Of a stretch of DNA of 64,000 bases, positions 36,322 through 45,378 are shown in pieces. A program made the translations under genes and the position numbers. This DNA is from Fusobacterium sp. GTDB lineage: Bacteria > Fusobacteriota > Fusobacteriia > Fusobacteriales > Fusobacteriaceae. The stretch's first letter is position 1. Every line of letters starts with the position of its first letter. A model generated the notes under the pieces. It did no database searches and was not told the DNA's origin. It worked only from the letters and a program-made list of their open reading frames with translations. The stretch covers positions 14,081 to 78,080 of the forward strand of contig DXWL01000005.1 of assembly GCA_019416865.1 (NCBI GenBank), in the 5' to 3' direction.

Positions 36322-37134
36322 ATGTTTGTACTGGAAGATTTAAAAGACAGCAAAAAGGAGATACTTGAAAAAATATTATCAGAGTCTGGAAGAGAAGGAG
36401 TTATCTCTTTCTGTGCAGGATTGCTTGACAAAAGAGCATACTTCACTGTTGATATGAAAGGAAATATTAAAAGAAAAAGAATGAATTATGCTGTTCCTGC
36501 AGCAGTTTTTGCAGAAAAGGATAATGTTTTTACAGATTATATTGCAGAGAATTTAGATTTTACAGAAAAAACAAAGATTGAAAAAATAGAAAGAATGAAT
36601 AATGTTGAAAATATAGAAAAAAGTATTTTCAAGCTTCTTGCAAGAGGGGATTTTCATTTTGCAGGGAAGTACTGTAAAGAGCTTTATATGAGAGATAGTA
36701 ATGAGTTTTTTAAGATGATGTATCAAATCTCTCTTATGGATAATATCTCTTTTGAAAAATCTCTTGCAGTTTATTCAATGAAAAAATATTTTGAAAAATT
36801 TGGATATTCTGATGAAGTGCTTTATCTGACAGTTTCATATATAGCTAAGATGAGAGCTGATTTTTCAGAATATGAAAATGCAGAAGAAAAAAATATCTTA
36901 AAAGATGAATTGAGAGAAAAAATAAAAAATAATATAGAGATATATAAAAATAGAGAGGGACTTTGTATTTTAGGATATTTATTAGCACTTCTTAGTTATA
37001 ACTATGAAAATGAAAATAGATTTACTGCTGTACTTTTGAAAAAAATAGAAGATTTTCAAAATGAAAACAGAGAAAAAGAGATGCTGACAGGGATTTCAGC
37101 TGAGATATTTGAGTATCTTTCTAAGGAGGTATAA
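36322..37134 (+). CDS. Uncharacterised protein
   Basis: A 270-residue soluble protein, rich in Glu, Lys and aromatic residues and without signal peptide or membrane segment. No family is recognised. The first 75 residues include SFCAGLLDKRAYFTVDMKG, and the rest appears mostly helical, perhaps helical repeats. GAGGAGTGA precedes the ATG at good spacing. The codon use matches its neighbours. It is tightly packed between lpxK (4 bases) and the PTS IIA-like gene (2 bases), so it is a real and probably co-expressed gene. Confidence 0.8.
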   Translation: MFVLEDLKDSKKEILEKILSESGREGVISFCAGLLDKRAYFTVDMKGNIKRKRMNYAVPAAVFAEKDNVFTDYIAENLDFTEKTKIEKIERMNNVENIEKSIFKLLARGDFHFAGKYCKELYMRDSNEFFKMMYQISLMDNISFEKSLAVYSMKKYFEKFGYSDEVLYLTVSYIAKMRADFSEYENAEEKNILKDELREKIKNNIEIYKNREGLCILGYLLALLSYNYENENRFTAVLLKKIEDFQNENREKEMLTGISAEIFEYLSKEV

Positions 37135-37136
37135 AA

Positions 37137-37589
37137 ATGATAAAATATTTTAACAATAAGCTGATAATGTATATTGAAGGAAAAAAGAGCAAGGAAGAAG
37201 TTCTTCAGACAATGGTTTCTTTCATGGAAAAAAATACAGAGCTTATAGAAAATAGAGATGAATTTTTTAATCAGATAATGGAAAGAGAAAAAATAGGAAG
37301 CACAGGAATTGGAATGGGAGTGGCTATTCCTCATGCCAGAAGTTCAGGGGTAAAAGATGTTGTTATAGCTCTTGCAGTTCTTGAATATCCAGTTGATTTT
37401 GCATCTATAGATGGGGAACTTATAAAAACAGTTGTTCTTGTGGGAGCTCCTAAAGATAAAAGTAAGGAATATTTAGGACTTCTTTCAACTTTATCAAAAA
37501 TTTTCAGAGTGAAAAAAAACAGAGATTCTATAAAAACAGCTGGAAATCAAAAAGAACTTATGGAAGCTGTGCTTGAAATAGAGGTTTAG
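37137..37589 (+). CDS. PTS EIIA-like protein (fructose/nitrogen type)
   Basis: A 150-residue phosphotransferase IIA domain of the fructose/mannitol/PtsN class. H66 in GVAIPHARSSGV is the expected phosphorylation site. AAGGAGG precedes the ATG. No EIIB, EIIC or sugar enzyme is adjacent, so it may be regulatory (PtsN-like) rather than a transport component. It starts two bases after the unknown gene and ends two bases before nadD. The EIIC-like protein at 55727 is 18 kb away, and nothing links the two beyond family. Confidence 0.85.
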   Translation: MIKYFNNKLIMYIEGKKSKEEVLQTMVSFMEKNTELIENRDEFFNQIMEREKIGSTGIGMGVAIPHARSSGVKDVVIALAVLEYPVDFASIDGELIKTVVLVGAPKDKSKEYLGLLSTLSKIFRVKKNRDSIKTAGNQKELMEAVLEIEV

Positions 37590-37591
37590 AA

Positions 37592-38158
37592 GTGAAGATA
37601 GGAATATATGGAGGAAGTTTCGATCCTCCTCACAGAGGACATAAAAATATAGCAGAGTTTGTAATAAAACAACTTGATTTAGACAAACTTCTCATAGTTC
37701 CCATAGGAATAGCTTCTCATGGAAAAAATAATCTTACTCCTGCACAAAAAAGAATGAAGATGTGTGAGCTTACTTTTGGAGATATTAAAAATATTGAGAT
37801 TTCCTCTGTGGAAATTGATATGGAAGGAATATCTTACACATTTAAAACTCTGGAGGCTCTCATTGAAAAATATGGACAGGAGCATGAATATTTTGAAATA
37901 ATAGGAGAGGACTCAGCAGCATATTTTGATAAGTGGAAGGAATATAAAAAAATATTAGAACTTTCAACAGTTGTGGTACTGAAGAGAAAAGGATATACAA
38001 GTGTTATAGATTCTCCTAAAATGATAACAGTGAATAATCCATATTTTAATGTGTCTTCAACAGAGATAAAAGATAGAATAAAAAATGGAAAAAATATTTC
38101 TGAATTTATCACAGAGGAAACGGAAAAATTTATAAAAGCAGAAAATATATATAAATAG
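37592..38158 (+). CDS. nadD: Nicotinate-nucleotide adenylyltransferase
   Basis: NAD biosynthesis enzyme of 188 residues. The nucleotidyltransferase signature GIYGGSFDPPHRGH lies at the N-terminus, and the second substrate motif includes VSSTEIKDRIKNG near the C-terminus. The start is GTG at 37592 with GAGG eight bases upstream, two bases after the PTS gene. It is the last gene before a strong terminator. Confidence 0.95.
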   Translation: MKIGIYGGSFDPPHRGHKNIAEFVIKQLDLDKLLIVPIGIASHGKNNLTPAQKRMKMCELTFGDIKNIEISSVEIDMEGISYTFKTLEALIEKYGQEHEYFEIIGEDSAAYFDKWKEYKKILELSTVVVLKRKGYTSVIDSPKMITVNNPYFNVSSTEIKDRIKNGKNISEFITEETEKFIKAENIYK

Positions 38159-38170
38159 TTTTAATAAATA

Positions 38171-38203
38171 AACTGTCTGAAAATTTATTCAGGCAGTTTT
38201 TAT
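38171..38203 (+). terminator. Intrinsic terminator after nadD
   Basis: AACTGTCTGAA (38171-38181) pairs with TTCAGGCAGTT (38188-38198) with one G-U pair, followed by a T run. It ends the lpxK-nadD transcript. Confidence 0.88.
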
Positions 38204-38230
38204 ATTAAGGAGAAACTGTATAAGAAAATC

Positions 38231-38259
38231 TTTATATTTCTTTTTCTTTATGCTAAAAT
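38231..38259 (+). promoter_or_regulatory. Promoter for the LysE-type gene
   Basis: TTTATA at 38231-38236 and TAAAAT at 38254-38259 are 17 bases apart, with an extended -10 TGC. The gene starts at 38309. Confidence 0.5.
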
Positions 38260-38308
38260 ATTAAATAGGGATTATAAATTCTAATAACTACTAAAAGGAT
38301 GTGATTGT

Positions 38309-38923
38309 TTGAATATCACTTTTTTTAAGGGGATTGTTACAGGACTGCTTCTTTCTTTGCCCTTTGGTCCTGTAGGGCTGTATTGTATGGAAAAAACTTT
38401 GACAGAAGGTAAAAAAGACGGTTTTTCAACAGCGTTGGGAATGGTAACCTCAGATGTAATATACGGTCTTATTGCTTTTTTCTTTATTAATCAGGCTGAA
38501 GATTTTATATTAAAGTATGAAATGTTTTTTAAAGGTCTGGTAGGAGTGTGTCTTATTTTTTTAGGTGCTAAAAAATTAAAAACTCCTGTAGTAATAAAGA
38601 AACCTACAAAAATTAATGAGTACAATATTCAGAATTATTTTTCAGGCTTTTTTCTGTCAGTGATAAACGTTACAGGAATAGTTTCAATTATATTTATTTA
38701 CACTCTTTTGAGTGTAGTGGCAGATGCTGACAACTATATATTTCTTGCTGCTGGAATAGGAACAGCAGGTGTTGCCTCATGGTTTATAAATGTACAGGTA
38801 CTGACTTACTTCAAAAGATTTGTAACAGATGATCTTTTAATAAAGATATCCAAAATATCGAGCTTTATTATTCTTACTTTTGGAATAGCTACTTTTGGAT
38901 ATACTTTTGTAAAATTTATTTAA
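38309..38923 (+). CDS. LysE-family membrane exporter
   Basis: A 204-residue inner-membrane protein with about six hydrophobic segments. The family N-terminus GIVTGLLLSLPFGPVGLYCM, rich in G and P, matches LysE/RhtB-type translocators. The start is a TTG at 38309 with AAAGGA at 38294-38299; no in-frame ATG lies nearby before the first helix. It probably exports an amino acid or related metabolite, but the substrate is unknown. It starts after a terminator and is followed nine bases later by mnmA. Confidence 0.82.
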   Translation: MNITFFKGIVTGLLLSLPFGPVGLYCMEKTLTEGKKDGFSTALGMVTSDVIYGLIAFFFINQAEDFILKYEMFFKGLVGVCLIFLGAKKLKTPVVIKKPTKINEYNIQNYFSGFFLSVINVTGIVSIIFIYTLLSVVADADNYIFLAAGIGTAGVASWFINVQVLTYFKRFVTDDLLIKISKISSFIILTFGIATFGYTFVKFI

Positions 38924-38932
38924 GGAGTATAG

Positions 38933-40012
38933 ATGTTTGATATTAATAATTTTAAAGAAATTTTAGAATACAAAAAAGAAAATGAAAATACTACAATAGC
39001 TATGGCTATGAGCGGGGGAGTGGACAGCTCAGTAACAGCATATATATTAAAAAAACAAGGATATAAAGTTTTTGGTATAACAATGATAACTTGTGAAAAA
39101 GGTGTAGATGCTGATGCTAAAAAAGTTTGTGATGACTTAGGAATAGAGCATTATGTTTTAGATTTAACAAAACCTTTTGAAGAAAAAGTTATAGATTATT
39201 TTATAAAGGAATATGAACATGGAAGAACTCCTAATCCATGTATGATATGTAATAGATATATAAAAATGGGAGCACTTATAGATTTTGCTCTTGAAAAAGG
39301 TGCTGATTTTATTGCTACAGGACATTACAGCAATATTGAAAATGGAAAATTAAGAGTTGGAAATGATTTAGGTAAAGATCAAGCTTATTTCCTTTCTCAA
39401 GTAAACAAAGAAAAATTAAAATATATAGTATTTCCTCTTGGTGAAATAGAAAAATCTGATGTAAGAGAGATAGGGAAATATCTTGGGGTGAGAGTATATG
39501 CTAAAAAAGACTCACAGGAGATATGTTTTGTTGAAGATGGAAAATTAAAAGAATTTTTAATAGAAAAAACTCATGGAAAAATAGCTAAAAGTGGAAATAT
39601 TGTAGATACAGAGGGAAAAATTTTAGGAAAACACCAAGGACTTGCTTTTTATACAATTGGACAGAGAAAGGGACTTGGAATATCTTCTGAAAAACCTATT
39701 TATGTATTAAAACTTGATGAAAAAACAAACTCTGTAATAATGGGAAGTAATGAGGAGTTATTTAAAGAATCTCTTGCTGCTGACAATGTAAATCTTATAA
39801 AAGTAGACAATATTAAAGATTTAGATGGAATGGAATGTTTTGCAAAAACAAGATCAAGAGATAAATTTCATCCTTGTATAGTTTCTGTTATAGGAGAGAA
39901 TGAAATTAAAGTTTCTTTCACACAGGATAAAGTGAGAGCTGTTACTCCAGGACAGGGAGTAGTTCTTTACGATAATAATTACGAAGTAATTGCCAGTGGA
40001 TTTATAAAATAA
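38933..40012 (+). CDS. mnmA: tRNA-specific 2-thiouridylase
   Basis: Thiolates wobble uridine 34 of tRNAs for Lys, Glu and Gln; 359 residues. The ATP pyrophosphatase motif is SGGVDSS (27-33). Catalytic cysteines are C103 in NPCMICN and C198 in QEICFVEDG. AAGGAG precedes the ATG, nine bases after the LysE-type gene. The gene product depends on a sulfur relay whose parts are not in the window. Confidence 0.95.
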   Translation: MFDINNFKEILEYKKENENTTIAMAMSGGVDSSVTAYILKKQGYKVFGITMITCEKGVDADAKKVCDDLGIEHYVLDLTKPFEEKVIDYFIKEYEHGRTPNPCMICNRYIKMGALIDFALEKGADFIATGHYSNIENGKLRVGNDLGKDQAYFLSQVNKEKLKYIVFPLGEIEKSDVREIGKYLGVRVYAKKDSQEICFVEDGKLKEFLIEKTHGKIAKSGNIVDTEGKILGKHQGLAFYTIGQRKGLGISSEKPIYVLKLDEKTNSVIMGSNEELFKESLAADNVNLIKVDNIKDLDGMECFAKTRSRDKFHPCIVSVIGENEIKVSFTQDKVRAVTPGQGVVLYDNNYEVIASGFIK

Positions 40013-40034
40013 ATTTATTAAGGAGGATTTAATT

Positions 40035-40487
40035 ATGTTGGAAGTTGGAAAAAAAGCACCTGAATTTTCTCTGCCAGATCAAAATGGAGTGGTACATAAA
40101 TTAAGTGACTATCTTGGAAAAAAAGTTATTCTGTATTTTTATCCAAAGGACAACACTCCTGGATGTACAAAACAAGCGTGTGGTTATTCTGAAAGATATC
40201 CTCAATTTACAGAAAAAAATGTAGAAGTAATTGGTATAAGTAAAGACAGTGTTGCATCTCATAAAAAATTTGAAGAGAAACAAAATCTTAAATTTACACT
40301 ACTTTCAGACCCAGAATTAGAAGTTATAAAATTATATGATGTTTGGAAAGAGAAAAAACTTTATGGAAAAGTTTCTCTTGGAGTAGTTCGTACAACTTAT
40401 CTTATTGATGAAGAGGGAATAATAATAAAAGCAAATGATAAAGTTAAAGCTGCTGATGATCCTGAAAAAATGCTTGGTGAAGTATAA
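40035..40487 (+). CDS. bcp: Thioredoxin-dependent thiol peroxidase (Bcp/PrxQ)
   Basis: A 150-residue peroxiredoxin that reduces hydroperoxides in the cytoplasm. The active site is FYPKDNTPGCTKQACG: C44 is the peroxidatic residue and C49 the resolving one, the PrxQ spacing. AAGGAGG precedes the ATG. It is translationally coupled to yaaA (TAATG), forming a small peroxide-defence pair, which suits an oxygen-sensitive anaerobe. Confidence 0.94.
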   Translation: MLEVGKKAPEFSLPDQNGVVHKLSDYLGKKVILYFYPKDNTPGCTKQACGYSERYPQFTEKNVEVIGISKDSVASHKKFEEKQNLKFTLLSDPELEVIKLYDVWKEKKLYGKVSLGVVRTTYLIDEEGIIIKANDKVKAADDPEKMLGEV

Positions 40488-41236
40488 TGAGGATTATTTT
40501 ATCCCCAGCTAAAACTATGACACAGGAGAAAATCTCTTCTGATACTATAGGAGTTCCTGTTTTTTTAGAAGATTCAAAGAAAATTTTATCAGTTTTAAAA
40601 GAAAAAGATTTTTCTCAATTAAAAGAGATTTGGAGATGTAATGATAAAATTGCAAATGAAAATTTTGAACATATAAAAAATATGAATTTAACTCAAAATT
40701 TAACAAATGCTGTTTTAACTTATAATGGGATAACATTTAAACATATTTTTTTGAATTTTGATTTTAAAAAAGAAAATTTAGATTATTTAGAAAATAATTT
40801 AAGAATTCTTTCAGGATTTTATGGAGTGTTAAAACCTTTTGATGGAATTACTCCATATCGTCTGGAGATGCAGTCTAAAATAAAAATAGATGATTCTAAG
40901 GATTTGTATAGTTTTTGGGGCGATAAACTTTATAATGAAGTAAAAGATAAAAGTAATGTTATAATTAATTTAGCTTCAAAAGAATATTCAAAGTGCATAG
41001 AAAAATATCTGAAAGAAGATGATATTTTTATTACTTGTTCTTTTGTTGAAAAATCTAATGGAAAATTTGTTGTAAAAGGAACATATTCAAAAATTGCAAG
41101 AGGCGAAATGGTTAGATATATGACTGAAAATAATATTCAGAACTATGAAGATTTGAAGAAATTTAATCATTATGGATATATTTTTAGAGAGGAATTATCT
41201 TCTGACAGAGAATATGTTTTTGAAAGAATTGAATAA
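40487..41236 (+). CDS. yaaA: Peroxide stress protein YaaA (UPF0246)
   Basis: A 249-residue protein of the YaaA family, which protects against iron-driven oxidative damage in E. coli. The N-terminus RIILSPAKTM and the conserved GFYGVLKPFDGITPYRLEM and KGTYSKIARGEMVRYM are diagnostic. The start overlaps the bcp stop by one base. A terminator follows at 41249. Confidence 0.94.
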   Translation: MRIILSPAKTMTQEKISSDTIGVPVFLEDSKKILSVLKEKDFSQLKEIWRCNDKIANENFEHIKNMNLTQNLTNAVLTYNGITFKHIFLNFDFKKENLDYLENNLRILSGFYGVLKPFDGITPYRLEMQSKIKIDDSKDLYSFWGDKLYNEVKDKSNVIINLASKEYSKCIEKYLKEDDIFITCSFVEKSNGKFVVKGTYSKIARGEMVRYMTENNIQNYEDLKKFNHYGYIFREELSSDREYVFERIE

Positions 41237-41248
41237 AGTTGAAAAATT

Positions 41249-41289
41249 GGAGTTGCTGTATTTATAAATTTGCAGCAGCTCTATTTTTT
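41249..41289 (+). terminator. Intrinsic terminator after yaaA
   Basis: GGAGTTGCTGTA (41249-41260) pairs with TGCAGCAGCTCT (41271-41282) with some G-U pairs, followed by TTTTTT. It resembles the terminator at 5907 in stem and loop (GCTG...GCAGCAGC). Confidence 0.78.
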
Positions 41290-41331
41290 ATTTCGAAATT
41301 TATATTATTGCTCTATAACAGAAAAAATAAA

Positions 41332-41359
41332 TTTAAAAATATACAAAAATATTTTTAAA
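41332..41359. promoter_or_regulatory. Perfect inverted repeat upstream of the ABC importer
   Basis: TTTAAAAATAT (41332-41342) and ATATTTTTAAA (41349-41359) are exact complements around six bases. It ends about 15 bases before a TATAAA at 41374, in the 245-base gap before the binding-protein gene, where an operator would be expected. It is A/T-only, so chance is possible. No other gene lies in this gap. Confidence 0.35.
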
Positions 41360-41481
41360 AGTTCATTTTTTAGTATAAAATAATAGTTTTAAGGATTGAA
41401 GATATTCTCTTTATGTATTATCCTTTTAGTAGAGAGAGAAAGAAATTTTCATAAAAAGCAAAATAATTAAGGAGGCAGATT

Positions 41482-42504
41482 ATGAGAAAAAAACTTTTAG
41501 CAATGCTTAGTTTATTAGCTGCAATGTTATTTACAGGTTGTGGAGGAGAGAAAGAGGAAGCTAAAACTGAAACAAAAGGAGCTGGAAACCTTACAGTATA
41601 CTGCCCTCACCCTCTTGAATTTATAAATCCTTTAATTAACGAATTTGAAACTCAAACAGGAGTATCAGTAGAGGTTATAGCTGCAGGAACTGGGGAACTT
41701 ATGAAGAGAGTTGAATCTGAAAAAGATAATCCTCTTGCAGATGTTCTTTGGGGAGGAACAATTACAACAGTTGACCCTATAAAAGATTACTTTATGTCAT
41801 ATACTTCACCAAATGAAGAAGCATTCTATGATGCCTATAAAAATGTAGAAGGAAATATGACTAGATTTACTGCTGTACCAAGTGTTATTATGATAAATAC
41901 AAATCTTATTGGAGATATTAAAATAGAAGGATATGAAGATGTATTAAACCCTGAATTAAAAGGGAAAATTGCATTTTCTGATCCAGCAAAATCTTCATCA
42001 TCTTTTGAGCATTTAGTGAATATGCTTTATGCAATGGGAAACGGAGATCCTGAAAAAGGTTGGGGATATGTAGAAAAACTAATGGAAAATTTAAACTACA
42101 CACTTCTTTCTGGTTCATCAGCAGTATATAAAGGTGTTGCAGATGGTGAATATACAGTTGGACTTACTTTTGAAGAGGGAGCAGTAAAATATGTTAACTC
42201 TGGTGGTCCTGTAAAAGTTGTATATATGGAAGAGGGAGTAATTGTTAAACCTGATGGCGTTTATATTATTAAAAATTGTAAAAACGAAGAAAATGCTAAG
42301 AAATTTGTTGATTTCATAACAGGAAAAGAAGCTCAGTCAATGATTTCTGCACAACTTAACAGAAGAAGTATAAGAAAAGATGTTGAGCCAGGAAAAGGAC
42401 TTAAGAAACTAGAAGATATCAATGTAATAGAAGATGATATTGAAGTAGTAAAAGCTAAAAAAGCTGAATGGCTTGATAAATTTAAAGATATCTATACTAA
42501 ATAG
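41482..42504 (+). CDS. Substrate-binding lipoprotein of a ferric-type ABC importer
   Basis: A 340-residue periplasmic binding lipoprotein. A signal peptide ends in the lipobox FTGC with lipidated C20, and the mature part begins with a Glu/Lys-rich linker. The fold is the FbpA/AfuA-like extracellular solute-binding type: LTVYCPHPLEFINPLINEFE, then PLADVLWGGT and KIAFSDPAKSSSS. AAGGAGG precedes the ATG. It is followed by a perfect hairpin and then the ATPase and permease genes. Iron is a common ligand for this family, but members also bind phosphonates, sugar phosphates and other anions, so the substrate is open. Confidence 0.88.
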   Translation: MRKKLLAMLSLLAAMLFTGCGGEKEEAKTETKGAGNLTVYCPHPLEFINPLINEFETQTGVSVEVIAAGTGELMKRVESEKDNPLADVLWGGTITTVDPIKDYFMSYTSPNEEAFYDAYKNVEGNMTRFTAVPSVIMINTNLIGDIKIEGYEDVLNPELKGKIAFSDPAKSSSSFEHLVNMLYAMGNGDPEKGWGYVEKLMENLNYTLLSGSSAVYKGVADGEYTVGLTFEEGAVKYVNSGGPVKVVYMEEGVIVKPDGVYIIKNCKNEENAKKFVDFITGKEAQSMISAQLNRRSIRKDVEPGKGLKKLEDINVIEDDIEVVKAKKAEWLDKFKDIYTK

Positions 42505-42533
42505 ATTTAAAATTACGAATAAATAATGTTATT

Positions 42534-42566
42534 GAATATCCACAACTATTTTCGTTGTGGATATTC
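42534..42566 (+). promoter_or_regulatory. Intercistronic hairpin between binding protein and ATPase genes
   Basis: GAATATCCACAAC (42534-42546) and GTTGTGGATATTC (42554-42566) are exact complements around a seven-base loop. There is no strong T run after it (TTAAATAC), so it is more likely a partial terminator or an mRNA stabiliser than a full stop. This would make the binding protein more abundant than the membrane parts, as in other ABC operons. Confidence 0.75.
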
Positions 42567-42598
42567 TTAAATACAGAGAAATAAAAAAGAGGTGTAAA

Positions 42599-43720
42599 AT
42601 GAGTGTAGCTATAGATGTAAAAAATGTTGTAAAAAAATTTGGAAACAATGTAATAATTCCGGGAATGTCTGTGGATATTAAAAATGGAGAATTTTTTACT
42701 CTTCTTGGTCCGTCAGGTTGTGGGAAGACTACTCTTCTTAGAATGATAGCTGGATTTAATAGTATAGAGGGTGGGGAGATATATTTTGATGATAAGGTGA
42801 TAAACGATATACCTCCTCATAAGAGAAATATTGGAATGGTATTCCAAAACTATGCAATTTTTCCTCATATGACAGTGAGAGAAAATGTTGAATATGGTTT
42901 AAAACTTAGAAAAACTCCAAAAAGTGAGATGAAGGAAAAAATTGATGATATTCTTGATGTAGTAAAAATTGCTGAATATCAAGAAAGACTTCCAGAAAGA
43001 CTTTCTGGGGGACAACAACAGAGAGTTGCTCTTGCAAGAGCAATAGTGATTCACCCAAGTGTGCTTCTTATGGATGAACCTCTTTCCAATCTTGATGCTA
43101 AATTAAGACTTGAAATGCGTTCAGCAATAAGAGATATTCAGAAAAAAGTTGGGATTACAACAGTATATGTTACACATGACCAAGAGGAAGCTTTAGCAAT
43201 TTCAGACAGAATAGCTGTAATCAATAAAGGAGTTATTCAACAGCTTGGAAAACCTCATGATATATATGCAAGACCGTCAAATCAATTTGTGGCAACATTT
43301 ATAGGATATTCAAATCTTTTTAAAGGAAAAATTCAGATTGAGGGAAATGATAAATTTGCAGTTTTCAGAAATGGTTATAAAGTACTTATGAATAATATTT
43401 GTGATGAAGCTGAAAACAATCAGGAGATAATTATTGCAGTTCGTCCTGAAGAATTTTCTGTTTCAGATGAAGGAATAAAAGTAAAAGTAAAAACAAGTAC
43501 ATTTTTAGGAAAATATAATAACTATGAAATAACAGTAAGAGAAGATGAAATAGTTCCTGATATGCCGCCTCTTGAATTTTCTCAAGATATAGGACATGCA
43601 GCTCATATTTATAATGTAGGAGATGAGCTTATGCTAAAACCTAATGGAGCAAAGATAAATATTTTTACGGAAGATGGAGCAAAAAGCCTTATAAAGGGAG
43701 TTGAGGTGTATGCTGAGTAA
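42599..43720 (+). CDS. ABC importer ATPase subunit (ferric/spermidine type)
   Basis: A 373-residue ATPase from the ATG at 42599 (MSVAIDVKNVVKKFG), chosen because AAGAGGTG lies at 42587-42594. The open frame extends 14 codons further upstream into the hairpin. Walker A is GPSGCGKTTLLRM, signature RLSGGQQQR, Walker B LLMDEPLSNLD and switch VTHDQEEA. A TOBE-type C-terminal domain starts at about 240. The permease start overlaps its end by 11 bases. Confidence 0.93.
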   Translation: MSVAIDVKNVVKKFGNNVIIPGMSVDIKNGEFFTLLGPSGCGKTTLLRMIAGFNSIEGGEIYFDDKVINDIPPHKRNIGMVFQNYAIFPHMTVRENVEYGLKLRKTPKSEMKEKIDDILDVVKIAEYQERLPERLSGGQQQRVALARAIVIHPSVLLMDEPLSNLDAKLRLEMRSAIRDIQKKVGITTVYVTHDQEEALAISDRIAVINKGVIQQLGKPHDIYARPSNQFVATFIGYSNLFKGKIQIEGNDKFAVFRNGYKVLMNNICDEAENNQEIIIAVRPEEFSVSDEGIKVKVKTSTFLGKYNNYEITVREDEIVPDMPPLEFSQDIGHAAHIYNVGDELMLKPNGAKINIFTEDGAKSLIKGVEVYAE

Positions 43721-45365
43721 GAAAATTAAATGGGATTTCTGGACAGCTGTAACTCTTATTATAGCTCTTATATTTACTTTGTTTTTAATTTATCCTCTGT
43801 TTTCTTTATTCCTTAGCAGTTTTAAAGATCCTGAAACAGATGTGTGGAGCATGACAAACTTTATAAGATTTTTCAGCAGAAAATATTATTATCAAGGGCT
43901 TATACATAGCTTTCAAGTAACTTCTTGTACAACGATTCTTGCTGTGGCAATAGGTGTTCCTGTTGCATATTTTATGACATCATATAAAATAAGATTAAAA
44001 GGACTTATAGAGGTTTTAATTATTATATCTATGCTTTCACCTCCTTTTATTGGAGCATATTCATGGGTACTTCTATGTGGAAGAAGTGGGGTAGTAACAG
44101 AGTTTTTCAGAGATGTTTTTGGAATAAGACTTCCTACAATTTATGGATTTACAGGAATACTTTTGGTATTTACTTTAAAACTTTATCCATTTATCTATTT
44201 ATATGTTTCAGGGGCATTGAAAAAAATAGATGTTTCATTGAGTGAAGCTGCAGAAAGTTTAGGGTGCAGTACAGTGAAAAAAGTTTGTACAATAATAATG
44301 CCTCTTATAATGCCTACACTTTTATCAGGAGCATTGCTTGTATTTATGAATGCAATGGCAGATTTTGGTACTCCAATGCTTATAGGAGAGGGATATAATG
44401 TAATGCCAGTTCTTATCTATTCTGAATTTGTTGGAGAGATGGGAGGAAGTGCAAACTTTGCAGCAGCAATGGCGACAATTCTTGTAATAATAACTATTGT
44501 TCTTTTCTTGGGACAAAAATATATCGTTAATAAAAAATCATTTGTAATGAGTTCAATAAGACCTATTCAGCCAAAAGAGATGAAAGGAATAAAAGGGATT
44601 TTAATGCATATATTTATTTATTTTGTTGTATTTTTATCTATTATTCCTCAAATAACTGTAATTTATACCTCTTTCTTAAAAACTAGAGGTTCTATGTTTG
44701 TGAGAGAATTTTCTTTTGAAAGTTATGAAAAAGTATTTTCAAGAATGGGAAATGCAATAGTGAATACTTATGTTTATGGGCTTACTGCTATTGTTATTAT
44801 AATTTTAATGGGAATGTTTATTGCATATATTTCAACAAGAAAGAAAAATTTTCTTACATCAGTAATTGATACTATGACAATGTTTCCATATATTATTCCA
44901 GGTTCTGTAATAGGTATAACTCTTCTTCTTGCATTTAACAGCAAACCTATACTTCTTAGCGGAACAGCAGCAATACTTGTGATTTCATTTGTTATAAGAA
45001 GAATGCCGTATACTCTTCGTTCATCAGCTGCAATTTTGTACCAAATAAGCCCAAGTCTTGAGGAAGCATCTATAAGTTTGGGATGCTCTCCTGTAAAAAC
45101 TTTCTTTAAAATTACAGCTATGATGATGCTTCCCGGAGTTTTATCAGGAGCAATATTAAGTTGGATAACTGTAATAAATGAGCTTAGTTCATCAGTAATA
45201 TTGTATACAGGTGTAACAAGAACAATGTCAGTTTCAATTTACACAGAGGTAATAAGAGCAAGTTATGGAACAGCAGCAGCTCTTTCAACAATACTTACTG
45301 TAACAACAATAATTTCTCTTCTGATATTCTTTAAGGTAACAGGAGGAAAAGATGTCAATATATAA
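43710..45365 (+). CDS. Fused two-module ABC permease (FbpB type)
   Basis: A 551-residue membrane protein containing two tandem permease modules with about twelve hydrophobic segments. Each has an EAA loop for contact with the ATPase: LSEAAESLGCSTVKKVCTIIMP and LEEASISLGCSPVKTFFKITA. The start is the ATG at 43710, with GGGAG nine bases upstream inside the ATPase gene; a TTG at 43701 is less likely. This fused layout is typical of the iron(III)/2-aminoethylphosphonate-type importers. It completes the importer with the two preceding genes. Confidence 0.92.
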   Translation: MLSKKIKWDFWTAVTLIIALIFTLFLIYPLFSLFLSSFKDPETDVWSMTNFIRFFSRKYYYQGLIHSFQVTSCTTILAVAIGVPVAYFMTSYKIRLKGLIEVLIIISMLSPPFIGAYSWVLLCGRSGVVTEFFRDVFGIRLPTIYGFTGILLVFTLKLYPFIYLYVSGALKKIDVSLSEAAESLGCSTVKKVCTIIMPLIMPTLLSGALLVFMNAMADFGTPMLIGEGYNVMPVLIYSEFVGEMGGSANFAAAMATILVIITIVLFLGQKYIVNKKSFVMSSIRPIQPKEMKGIKGILMHIFIYFVVFLSIIPQITVIYTSFLKTRGSMFVREFSFESYEKVFSRMGNAIVNTYVYGLTAIVIIILMGMFIAYISTRKKNFLTSVIDTMTMFPYIIPGSVIGITLLLAFNSKPILLSGTAAILVISFVIRRMPYTLRSSAAILYQISPSLEEASISLGCSPVKTFFKITAMMMLPGVLSGAILSWITVINELSSSVILYTGVTRTMSVSIYTEVIRASYGTAAALSTILTVTTIISLLIFFKVTGGKDVNI

Positions 45366-45378
45366 TAAAATAAAAATA

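Noticed and set aside
42557..42598. Longer N-terminus of the ABC ATPase
   Set aside because: The extra 14 codons overlap the intercistronic hairpin; the ATG at 42599 has AAGAGGTG and gives the normal family start.
44063..44245. Plus-strand 60-codon frame within the ABC permease
   Set aside because: Shifted frame of the permease gene without its own ribosome site or family signal.
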